Positions 45,301 through 53,800 of a stretch of DNA of 64,000 bases are shown one piece after another; the stretch's first letter is position 1, and every line of letters begins with the position of its first letter. The DNA is taken from the NCBI RefSeq assembly GCF_900573985.1, contig NZ_UWOK01000001.1, positions 558,001-622,000 of the forward strand, read 5' to 3'. A model generated the notes under the pieces. The model was not told where the DNA came from and did not search any database. It saw only the letters and a program-made list of their open reading frames with translations. Source of the stretch: Campylobacter showae. Lineage in GTDB: Bacteria > Campylobacterota > Campylobacteria > Campylobacterales > Campylobacteraceae. Made by a program: the position numbers and the translations under genes.

Positions 45301-46489
45301 TACTACTGGCGATAATGATGCTACAGCAACATTTGGGGCTATAAGTGGCGTTAGCGTAAATTTAAACGTAAATAACCTAAAATCATTGAGCGTACAAAGT
45401 GCAACTGCAACCGATGGCGACGTAATGATAAATACTGGAACAAATACATACCTAGAAACGGCATCTTTTGGGTTCGTAAGCGGTAAAAACGTAACTATGG
45501 AAGTTTCAAACGTAACTGCGCCAATAACCGGCGTCACAACTGTAAATGTCCAAAACAATCTAACGATAAATGGATATGCAGGAGATGACGTAAGTCAATT
45601 TGCAATTACTCTTCAAACACCTGTGGATACCACAGCGAAGGATTTTGTGGCAAATTTAACTAACGTTAAAGGAACTATAAATGCAGTTGGTGGTAACTCC
45701 GTCATAGAGACCATGACTATAAAAGGTAGTATAACCAACCCTTCTAGCTTGAAAAGCGCTGGTCAAAATTCAGATTTGCAAGTAGACGCGTCTAATTTAA
45801 CTGCATTAAAATCTATTGATCTAAGTGGTTACACAAACGGTAGCGGAAAAGTTGAGCTAACTACATCAGTAGCAAGCACGGATCTAACTGCAATCAAAGG
45901 CGCAACTACTGCAACCCAAATGAATATATATTCTACTGGCTTAAAAACTGTAGAGGGCGGTGCAGGCAACGATAAGGTGGTGTTTTACGCTGCTCAAACT
46001 AAGGATATCAAAGTAAGCCTAGGTGCTGGCGATGACGATTTTGTATTTGACGGTACTGCAGCCCTAACTGCTAATAAGAAATTTGAAATCAGCGGTGGAG
46101 CCGGCAACGATACGTTTGACTTGTCTGCTGTAAAAACTGATGCTACTGCTAGCAAATACACAACTATCACCGATATCAACAGGGGTGATAAGATTAAGCT
46201 AGGAGCAACTACTGCTTTTGAAAAATATACTGCTACGGATCTAGATAGTGAAGTTAGCCTATCGGCTGCTGCAAATAAAGTGTTGACCCATAGCAATGCT
46301 AATGTTGCAAATAAAGTTTGGGCTTTCGTATATAAAAACGACACCTATTTGGTAAACGATAGCGATGGTAATAGTAGTGCATTAAATGCTAACGATAATC
46401 TTGTTAAACTTGCAGGATTGTCGCATTTTGATAGGTTTGATGCCTCTTTGGACTCAGGCATGCTAACCGTAACAAATACTAATTTTTAA
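42320..46489 (+). CDS. S-layer/RTX-like protein, paralogue 4 (1389 aa)
   Basis: The largest paralogue. DUF4214-type N-domain (about 1-190), beta-rich middle, then about five imperfect tandem repeats (about residues 755-1075). Acidic motifs GGAGNDKVVF, LGAGDDDFVF and GGAGNDTFDL fall near 1210-1265, followed by TASKYTTITDINRGDKIKLG, WAFVYKNDTYLVND and a short hydrophobic tail. No cysteine was seen. Codon choice changes visibly near 44,520-44,580: before it Gly GGA, Asn AAC and Leu CTA dominate; after it GGC/GGT, AAT and mixed Leu appear. That suggests two segments of different origin. The C-terminal block is closest to paralogue 5. Confidence 0.87.
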   Translation: MAVTQAQVAQLYVALFNRAPEGAGFNAWVNAGANSTIAKMANDMLSSPAALAYFNGSIDHDRDFVEMLYKNILGKDYSQDPDGINAWVKHIQLGNSRGDTVAKLFEVATSAIAKAADPVAAKVFENKTAISQYMAEKIADIPADQTGAYDYSLFQDIIATTNNTNLDEQKAKIDALIAPTIHNLSADANDVSGTGKSDVFNGAVSATVGQTTFKATDKLDGKGGNDTLNLDLYTNFYGMTNGTGEVKNIENLNLTNKTNGDLRFDTKYIHNLETITLNGENKVDVINPENKVKLLVNDLKLSGNGDTGRLNLIYNTDVLAGSNDNQEIVVNNVNMDKDARINITTVNGDHIEALTINAVGGASKLTNFTSNTIRQPDQVASIKTMHIKGTADLTVDTTSGLYSFDATEYKGNKLIANVKANGYVQSIKGSGQDDLFNVTGASGRIIPIDGGAGKDTVNFIDAINGNQHVEMTGVEVLNINTNASVLDFTRAQEITELGINGTSATVNILNSKIAKVNAKATNSTNVTINNSTDIRDFVIEKGNGSITANGTEKLNVKVANASDVPASQGTTSASVVSNTVKELDFTLENTTANGSTFYQDINSVFALETLNVVNKTDKDITASITALNASGSHDTNAYNLKTLNVETKGDYTINNKLSGISKINLKGTGDDTSVTLRAVGDKTYLPVPLQGVQDISLKAEGLKNLSVAANDKIYTTRDVSLISTTDKEDSTVTYGFIGLLDNNTPTNTYQVNNVTINANGQKTLDVTSINAAGDVNLTTHFTQGGSKATYGANSNAYTIGRNVTINHTSDSSVTDGEVFVRNLLKANKDLNVTASGYKSLKLGETTNDIQVAGSATIKTTATVAQSTTNIQGVIGTTKGLTVNANAAYGITDAVLTYGNLTANAKDINVTVSNQKSVTIGNVSANGATAATRGDVNITTNTNIQDASVQVGSVSSLNKDVTLKFAGQETLNVGAVTAADNSSGVKNFGKVNIDVTTGDNDATATFGAISGVSVNLNVNNLKSLSVQSATATDGDVMINTGTNTYLETASFGFVSGKNVTMEVSNVTAPITGVTTVNVQNNLTINGYAGDDVSQFAITLQTPVDTTAKDFVANLTNVKGTINAVGGNSVIETMTIKGSITNPSSLKSAGQNSDLQVDASNLTALKSIDLSGYTNGSGKVELTTSVASTDLTAIKGATTATQMNIYSTGLKTVEGGAGNDKVVFYAAQTKDIKVSLGAGDDDFVFDGTAALTANKKFEISGGAGNDTFDLSAVKTDATASKYTTITDINRGDKIKLGATTAFEKYTATDLDSEVSLSAAANKVLTHSNANVANKVWAFVYKNDTYLVNDSDGNSSALNANDNLVKLAGLSHFDRFDASLDSGMLTVTNTNF
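44580..45540 (+). repeat. Imperfect tandem repeats within paralogue 4
   Basis: About five units of 50-65 codons follow the pattern N-V-T-h-x-x-x-x-K-S/T-L-x-h-G-x-h-x-A-x-x-G-D-V-x-I-x-T. Clear examples are INVTVSNQKSVTIGNVSANG, VTLKFAGQETLNVGAVTAAD and LNVNNLKSLSVQSATATDGD. They probably form stacked beta elements. Confidence 0.6.
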
Positions 46490-46494
46490 AAAGC

Positions 46495-46528
46495 AAAAAT
46501 TCGGCGGTTTTAATATCGCCGAATTTTT
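46495..46528 (+). terminator. Terminator of S-layer paralogue 4
   Basis: AAAAATTCGGCG and CGCCGAATTTTT form a 12-base stem six bases after the stop, with the T-tract included in the 3' arm. Confidence 0.75.
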
Positions 46529-46626
46529 ATTCAAAATTTGATATCTTTGATCTATTATTTTATAAATCGAAGTCGCCTCTCTCTAAAACTTTTTTAAAAT
46601 ACTTAAACAAATTTTATTCCTTTTAA

Positions 46627-46764
46627 TTTTTTTATGCTATAATTAGCAATAGTATTCTGTAAAGATACCCAAAAACTCAAGAAACACACTAAAAAGGAGT
46701 CCTTAATGGCAGTAACACAAGCACAAGTTGCACAGCTTTACGTAGCGTTATTTAATCGTGCGGC
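46627..46764 (+). repeat. Expression cassette repeat, copy 3
   Basis: -10 TATAAT at 46638-46643, leader with ATAG-TATT-CTGT at its start (one C to T change that keeps a G-U pair), AAAAAGGAGTCC, and first codons identical to paralogues 3 and 6 through TTATTTAATCGTGC, after which it diverges. Confidence 0.85.
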
Positions 46765-49700
46765 AGAAGGAGAAGGCCTTAGAAACTGGATGGCCGACGG
46801 CGTCAACAAAACTATGGCGCAAGTTGCCGACACTATGCTTCAAGCCCCTGCAGTAAAAACGTATTTTAACGGCGCTATCGACAATGATAGAGATTTTGTA
46901 GAGATGATTTATAAAAACATCTTAGGCAAAGACTATACTCAGGATCCAAACGGTATAGACTCATGGGTTCTTCACCTACAACTAGGCCACACTAGAGGCG
47001 AAACGCTAGTTAAATTATTTGAAGTAGCGCAGTCTGATATAGCAAGAGCCGCAGACCCTGTAGCTGCTAAAGTATTTGAAAACAAGATAGCTATATCTGA
47101 ATACGTTTCTCAAAGAATAGGCAACGTAGATAAAGACGAAGAAGGCAACTATAACTATACTCTATTCAAGCAAATCATCAGCGAGACAAACGCCAACAAC
47201 CTAGCTCACCAAAAAAGACTAGTTGATGACGCCGTAAAAGTAAATTTTACTACAAACGTAGACGATATCAAAGGTAATAATAGCGATAATATTTTTGAAA
47301 CCGTTGTAAGCGGCTTTATGGGTAAAAATACTTTCCAGGCAGCAGACAAGCTTGACGGTCAAGGCGGTAACGATACATTGAAAGTATCACTTGATACGAA
47401 CTTTACAGGCCTAACTACCGGTAGTGTTAAAAATATCGAAAATCTTGAAATTACAAACACTTCAAATGCTGTTAGATATTTCAATATGAACAACATGGAA
47501 GATGTTCAAAACGTAGTTATGATAGGCGACTATGCTTCAAGACTAACAAATGAAGCAAAAATCGTAACCTTGTCTGCCAACGATATCAAAAGAGGCGAGA
47601 TAGCGATAGTGTACAACCCAAGCACCGTTGCCGGCTCAAACGACTCTCAAGAGCTAGTACTAGAAAACGTAGGTAATAAAACGGACGATCTAGTTTCAAA
47701 CCCTGCTTACAATTACTATAAAAATCACGTAGGCGTTAAATTTGACGGTATTGAAAATCTAAACATCACCACAAGAACCCAAGAGAGCTATATCAAAGAT
47801 GTAAATAATAAAAACATAACCGTGAAAGGAAATGTAAATTTAGACATTAACACCGGTGCAGACGTGGAGAGCTTAGATGCTTCAGGCTTTACCGGAAATT
47901 TGACGGCCGGACTAAAAACTTCTACTCAGCTAAAGAGCGTAAAAGGCGGTAGCGGTAAGGATCTATTTAAATTTAACGGTATAGCAGGAGCAAATCCTGA
48001 TCTAGTCATAGACGGTGGCGCTAACGATGATAGCATAGAGTTTGAGGACCTGTCTGGAACTAGAAGATTAAACTCAAGCAACGTAGAAAACGTAACATTT
48101 GTAAAGGACAACAATGGCACTATAGACCTAGCTAATGCCCAAGACGTGAAGTCTGTAACGGTCGTAGAGAATAATAACACCGTAAATGTTACAAATTCAG
48201 CGATCACTACTTTAAACATTGACACTGATTATGTAGAGAATACAAGGGTAAACGTAACTACAGCTACTTTAGATACTATAAATTTCACCGATCGCGACTT
48301 GAGTACTTACCGTGTGCCAAATTTTGCGACTACAAAGCAAATAGTTGCCAATAGCGCTACCAAGCTTACTATGAACATAGACAAATACTCAAATGTGAGC
48401 GACTTGGGCGGCGGTGAGCAGTCTTTGGAGGCTACTAGCTTAAAGACTCTAAACATGAACATAGAAAAATCAGCAGACAAGACCAAGTATAGCGTCGATA
48501 GCTTTAGACTAATCGATACAGCATCTCTCGAGACTATAAACTATGTAAATGAGGGTAAGGATTTTGAACTACGAGTAAACAATACGCTCCAAGCACTTGA
48601 TAAACTAGCCACATTAAACGTAAAAACTGCTTCTAGCTTTAACATAAAAGATTTGAACACAAGCAACGAGGCTCATTTGAGAAATATCTCCGAAATCAGT
48701 CTTCAAGGTATTATCAAATCTGACGATACAACTGACTCTGATGTTGTTTTGGGTAACTTGGGTCACAACAGCTCGCTTCACGGCATAAATTTGACAGCCA
48801 AACAGCTCGGTGTCCTAACTGTAGGTAACGTAATAACCAATACTCAAATAAACGCTAGATTTAACGTAAATTTAGAAGATATTAGAGACAATGCAACTAT
48901 TGGCAATATAAAATCAGGTAATACTGTAATAATCGCCAAAACTTTAGCAAAAGACCTAACTATAGGCAATATGGATGCCGATACTATCGCTACAGAGAGT
49001 ACCGATAACGTGAGAATGGCTATATTTGACGTCGAAGGAGGAGTAGATATAGGAAACATCGTAAACCTAAGCTCTCTTGACGGCGACTATAGAAATATCA
49101 AAAAGGCATTTGATTTGGGAGATATCTCGAATTCAAAGGAAAAATCCGCAATATTGCTAAATTTCTTGAATATGAAAGATAGCGTAACCGTCGGTAGTAC
49201 TGGTATAGAGGCTAGCGAAATAAAAATCGTAGCGAAAAATGTAGAAAAAACTTTTAAAGTAGTAGATATTGATCTAATGGCAACCCCTACCAACGGTAAA
49301 GCTCATGAGGCCAATCTATCGCTAGATGGCATCAAAGATGCCGTAACTATAGGCAACATCTCAAATCTAAATTCGCTAAACGGCGACTTTAAAAATTTGG
49401 GCGATAAGATTAATATCGGCAACATCAGCGGAACCCAGATAGACTCTACCGCTACGCTTAAATTTACTAATGTAAAAGATTCCGTGACCGTAGGTACTTT
49501 TGGCAATGGCGACCAAAACGAAGGCACTACATATACAGTAACAGCCGATAAACTAGCAAAAGAGTTAAATGTAGGTGCTATAGCTATAAAAGAGTCACCA
49601 AACTTCTATGACATTCATAAGAGTGCGGTAAACATTACCTCTGGTGTAACAGAAGGCATAGTAAACATAGGCAATATCGACACCGGCGCAGACTCAAAGG

Positions 49701-50545
49701 TAACGGTAGATCTAAGCAAATCTCTACAAGCTAACACCATAGGAAATATCAAGGGTGGTGAGATCGTTTATAAAAGCTCTGCTATAACAGCCAGCGCAGC
49801 TGTAACCTTAGAGGCGGCTTCAAAAGATAAGATAAACGTAGACTCGAAGATAGATGTAACCGGCTCTGTTGGACAAGATGAATTTGTGTTTAAATCAACT
49901 GCGGATGCTAAAACATTTACGGTAACCGGAACCCTAGGCGATGGCGAGGATAAATATACTCTTGATCTAGTCGCTTCAAATAATCTAAAAACAGTAAATT
50001 TGGGTGGACTAAAAGGCGTTGAGCACGGCATTATCGACTTAACAACCATAATGACCGTAAACAAGAAATCTCTAAGCTTGGTAGCAACGGACGGTAAAGA
50101 TGAGATCACTGTCGGTGCGATAACAGTTGCAGGCACTACGGAAAAACCTAACGTAGTTACTATTGATGGCGGTAGAGGCGTAGATACATTTAAGTTAGAT
50201 GCCGCAGTAACTGACGCAAATGCCAGCAAATACGTATCTCTAGTCAATATCGAAAAAGGCGACAAGATAGAGCTAGGTACTGTAAGCGAGTGGGCTAAAT
50301 ATACAGCTACGGATCTAAATGCGGAAGATACACTAAAAGATGCTGTAAATAAAGTCTTGACTGATGCTGCTGCTACTGTAACTAATAAGGTATGGGCATT
50401 TACTTATAAAAATGATACATACTTAGTAAAAGATGCTGATGGTGCAAGGACGGCTCTTACGGCTAGCGACAATCTAGTAAAACTAGCGGGCCAAAATATC
50501 GAAGACCTAAATCCGTTCTTGGATAGCGGAACATTCACGATCTAA
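46706..50545 (+). CDS. S-layer/RTX-like protein, paralogue 5 (1279 aa)
   Basis: DUF4214-type N-domain, more divergent just after the shared start (RAAEGEGLRNWMADGVNKTM) but with the same NILGKDYTQDPNGIDSWVLH core. The long beta-rich middle contains a 100-residue tandem duplication (about 780-963). The C-terminus has GGRGVDTFKL, NASKYVSLVNIEKGDKIELG, VWAFTYKNDTYLVKD and a GTFTI end. No cysteine was seen. The product is expected to leave through SapDEF. The switch from identical DNA to a different sequence after codon 19 is sharp and looks like a recombination or conversion boundary. Confidence 0.87.
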   Translation: MAVTQAQVAQLYVALFNRAAEGEGLRNWMADGVNKTMAQVADTMLQAPAVKTYFNGAIDNDRDFVEMIYKNILGKDYTQDPNGIDSWVLHLQLGHTRGETLVKLFEVAQSDIARAADPVAAKVFENKIAISEYVSQRIGNVDKDEEGNYNYTLFKQIISETNANNLAHQKRLVDDAVKVNFTTNVDDIKGNNSDNIFETVVSGFMGKNTFQAADKLDGQGGNDTLKVSLDTNFTGLTTGSVKNIENLEITNTSNAVRYFNMNNMEDVQNVVMIGDYASRLTNEAKIVTLSANDIKRGEIAIVYNPSTVAGSNDSQELVLENVGNKTDDLVSNPAYNYYKNHVGVKFDGIENLNITTRTQESYIKDVNNKNITVKGNVNLDINTGADVESLDASGFTGNLTAGLKTSTQLKSVKGGSGKDLFKFNGIAGANPDLVIDGGANDDSIEFEDLSGTRRLNSSNVENVTFVKDNNGTIDLANAQDVKSVTVVENNNTVNVTNSAITTLNIDTDYVENTRVNVTTATLDTINFTDRDLSTYRVPNFATTKQIVANSATKLTMNIDKYSNVSDLGGGEQSLEATSLKTLNMNIEKSADKTKYSVDSFRLIDTASLETINYVNEGKDFELRVNNTLQALDKLATLNVKTASSFNIKDLNTSNEAHLRNISEISLQGIIKSDDTTDSDVVLGNLGHNSSLHGINLTAKQLGVLTVGNVITNTQINARFNVNLEDIRDNATIGNIKSGNTVIIAKTLAKDLTIGNMDADTIATESTDNVRMAIFDVEGGVDIGNIVNLSSLDGDYRNIKKAFDLGDISNSKEKSAILLNFLNMKDSVTVGSTGIEASEIKIVAKNVEKTFKVVDIDLMATPTNGKAHEANLSLDGIKDAVTIGNISNLNSLNGDFKNLGDKINIGNISGTQIDSTATLKFTNVKDSVTVGTFGNGDQNEGTTYTVTADKLAKELNVGAIAIKESPNFYDIHKSAVNITSGVTEGIVNIGNIDTGADSKVTVDLSKSLQANTIGNIKGGEIVYKSSAITASAAVTLEAASKDKINVDSKIDVTGSVGQDEFVFKSTADAKTFTVTGTLGDGEDKYTLDLVASNNLKTVNLGGLKGVEHGIIDLTTIMTVNKKSLSLVATDGKDEITVGAITVAGTTEKPNVVTIDGGRGVDTFKLDAAVTDANASKYVSLVNIEKGDKIELGTVSEWAKYTATDLNAEDTLKDAVNKVLTDAAATVTNKVWAFTYKNDTYLVKDADGARTALTASDNLVKLAGQNIEDLNPFLDSGTFTI
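49043..49595 (+). repeat. 100-residue tandem duplication within paralogue 5
   Basis: Unit 1 starts VDIGNIVNLSSLDGDYRN at 49043 and unit 2 starts VTIGNISNLNSLNGDFKN at 49343, exactly 300 bases later. Both continue through MKDSVTVG/VKDSVTVG. The DNA has diverged, so the duplication is not recent. Shorter related TIGN/TVGN units precede it. Confidence 0.65.
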
Positions 50546-50563
50546 GCCGGCTTTAATGCAGTA

Positions 50564-50593
50564 TAACCTGCAGTTAAATTTAACTGCAGGTTA
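50564..50593 (+). terminator. Perfect 30-base palindrome after paralogue 5
   Basis: TAACCTGCAGTTAAA is followed directly by its reverse complement. It lies 18 bases past the stop and is followed by ATCTTTATAAAATTTTT. It most likely acts as the terminator hairpin, with the inner AAATTT forming the loop. Confidence 0.65.
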
Positions 50594-50668
50594 ATCTTTA
50601 TAAAATTTTTACACTTTTTCTTCATTTGAATTTTTAAATTTGTCTATCCATTTTCTCTTTTCCAGTAT

Positions 50669-50830
50669 TTTTATGCTATAATTAGCAATAGTATTCTGTA
50701 AAGATACCCAAAAACTCAAGAAACACACTAAAAAGGAGTCCTTAATGGCAGTAACACAAGCACAAGTTGCACAGCTTTACGTAGCGTTATTTAATCGTGC
50801 CCCTGAAGGCGCGGGCTTTAACGCATGGGT
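50669..50830 (+). repeat. Expression cassette repeat, copy 4
   Basis: -10 TATAAT at 50677-50682. One base (T for C in the leader stem) separates it from copy 1 between the -10 box and codon 29; identity stops right after AACGCATGGGT. Confidence 0.85.
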
Positions 50831-53800
50831 GGCGGCGGGAGCCAATAAAACCCAAGCTCAGCTAGCCCAGCTAATGCTAGAGTCCCCTGCGGCTTTGGCA
50901 TACTATGGAAATACGATAGATAGCGATAGAGGCTACATCGAAACAATATATAAAAACATCCTGGGCAAAGACTATACTCAAGATCCAAACGGTATCGATT
51001 CGTGGGTTTTGCACCTTCAGCTAGGTCACAGTAGAGGTGAAACTCTAGTTAAATTATTTGAAGTTGCAACTTCCGACATCGCAAAAGCGGCAGATCCTGT
51101 GGCGGCTAAGATTTTTGAAAACAAGACTGCTATATCTGCTTACATGGCTGAAAAAATACCAAACATTCAAACCGATAGTTCAGGCAACTATGATTATGGA
51201 ATATTCCAAGAAATTATTAGAACGACCACGGCTACAAATTTGGATGAACAGAAGGCTAAAATCGATGCTTTGGCAAATGCCACCGTACATACGCTAAACA
51301 ACACGGCTGAAACACTGACCGGAAGTGCAGGCGTGGATATATATAGCGCGGTCGTTAGCTCATTTGCTGATAAAAATACCCTTGGCGTTGAAGACAAGAT
51401 AGACGGCGGGGCCGGCAATGATATGTTGAATGTTAAAATCGACGATAGTTTCACTGGCTTTACAACCGGATATGCTAAAAATATTGAGGGACTAAATTTA
51501 GTCAATACTTCAAATAGCCAAAGAGTATTTAATGCAGATAAGGTAGAGGGCTTGCAGTCCGTGTCTACTCATGGTGCAAACGGCGTTAGAGTAACAAATC
51601 TATCTAATATAGTTGATCTAACGGTAATAGATCAAAAAGATTCAACTGAAGTTGGTATCGCCTATAATACTGATCTAGTAAAAGGCAATAATGACGCGCA
51701 AAATTTAATCCTAAACAATGTGGGCAGAGTTACTCCGGATACGGAAGCCGACAGCCACAAAAACTCTCTTAAGGTCAAATTTAACGGTATTGAGACCTTA
51801 AACATTACGACTAGAGAAAACGCTAGTTATATAAAAGAGGTGGAAAATAAATTTATCACGGTAAAAGGCGAGGCGGATTTAACTATATCCACCAAAGATA
51901 AAAACCCAGATGCTCCATTTAAAGACTTTGTGAATAGCCTTGATGCATCGGCGCTTATTGGAAATTTGACGGCTGATTTAACCGAGTCTGCTTACTACAC
52001 TAGCATCAAAAGCGGTAACGGCAATGATACGATAAAAGTAGGAAAACTTGAGTCCAACTCTGTTTCTATAGACATGGGCGCTGGCAATGATACTCTTCAG
52101 ATAGAAAAAGTGGACGCATTAAAGCAAATTAAATTAAAAGGCGTTGATAATATCGAAATCTTTGATAAAAATGATAACGTGAGCGCTCTAGACTTGACTG
52201 GACAAACTGATGTTAAGAGCCTAAAAGTGGGCCAGCTTGATCAAACATTAGTTGTTACAAGTTCTAGTATAACGACTGTAAATTTAACAGACAAAGTGGA
52301 TGCAAAAGCTGCTAGCGCAGGAAACGGCCACGGTATACTGCATATAAACGACAAATTTGTTGACACCATTAACTATGCGATAGATAACGTGACTACGCCT
52401 CAAGATTTAATCGGTAAAGTAAGGGTTTCTGAGTCCAAAAATCTTACTGTAAATTTAGATAAATCGGTTAAAACTGTAAATGGTAACCTTACTGATAATG
52501 CAGCCAGCGTTATTGAGGCGCCAAAGGCTACTACAATTAATGTGAATGTAAATATGGTTGAAAATTCGGGCCTTTCTCTAAGAAATATTCACGAGCTTAA
52601 GACTATAAATCTAACCAACAATAATCCTAAGAAATTTACTTTCGATATCCACGAGGATGCAAGAGTGAAAACGCTAAACATAGCTACATTGGGTGCTCTT
52701 GATGTTTTAAATAATGGCCTCAAATATATATCTGAGATAAACGTAAAAGGGCTAGCCAATATGCCTGTAGCAAGCCTAGTCGAGCTTCACAATCTTGGCT
52801 CGATAGATTCTGAAAACGGCGTAAAACTAAACGTAAATGATCTTGTTACCGTTTATCAAGGCTCAAGCCACGTAACGGCTTTAAAGGTAGGAGACGTAAC
52901 TACGAAAAAGACGACAAATGCCGGTGCAAATTTTAACTTTAAAAATGTCACAAACGATATCGAAGTAAATAAATTTGACGTAGGCGGCGAGATAACTTTC
53001 GTGGCTAATAAGATCGGTAACATCAAAATAGCAGACGAAATCAAGTCTAAAAATAGCGGCGCTACATTTGATATTAGCGACTCTAGATTTAATGTCGAAA
53101 TAAGCAGCGGTAACGGCATAGACGTTAAAAATGATGTAAACTTTACAGCTAAAGACGTAACAGGCAAAGTATCTATCGCGAATATAAAAGCAGAGAACGT
53201 AAATATCAGCTTAACTAATATTAAGGGTCAAAATGAGACTAGCGCGGTCGGGATAGGAGATATAAACGGCAACTACGTCAAAAACGTAAACATTACGCTA
53301 AAAGACGTATTAAAAGATGTTAAAGTCGGTACTCTAGATCTAAAAAGCGCCGCCGTTATAGATGGCAAGATAAAAGTAAAAGAAAGCACGAGCATAAACA
53401 TCGACGCTGGAAACACAAAGGGTATCGTTGATCTTGGCAACACAGGACCTGTAAGTGCCGATAGCGTAACGGTAGACCTAAGTAAAACTATAGGTGCAAA
53501 TAAGTTTGCCAGTATCGTGGCAGATACTGTAGTCTATAAAGGCTCTACTCAAACTCCACTTTCAACAGATGTTAACATCACTATGAAGCAAGATATCAAT
53601 TCAAAAGATTTCGTTGCCAATATTACTACGTCTGCTCAGGCTGATAAGTTGGTTGTAACTGCTGCTACAAAATTCTCGCTTGTTAATGGTTCTGAAAGAG
53701 TTGACGGTAATGATCTAAAAACAGCTACTATCTCGGGCGATATGGGTACAGACGCTACCGACGAGTACACGTTTGACGATACCAATGCTGAAAAGCTAAC

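Noticed and set aside
44580..45540. CRISPR-like periodic repeats
   Set aside because: The repeats are in frame, degenerate and part of an S-layer protein; no constant repeat/spacer alternation exists here or elsewhere in the window.
38745..50745. Exact 12,000-base spacing between the starts of paralogues 3 and 6
   Set aside because: The intermediate genes and gaps have unequal lengths, so the round number is most likely coincidence.
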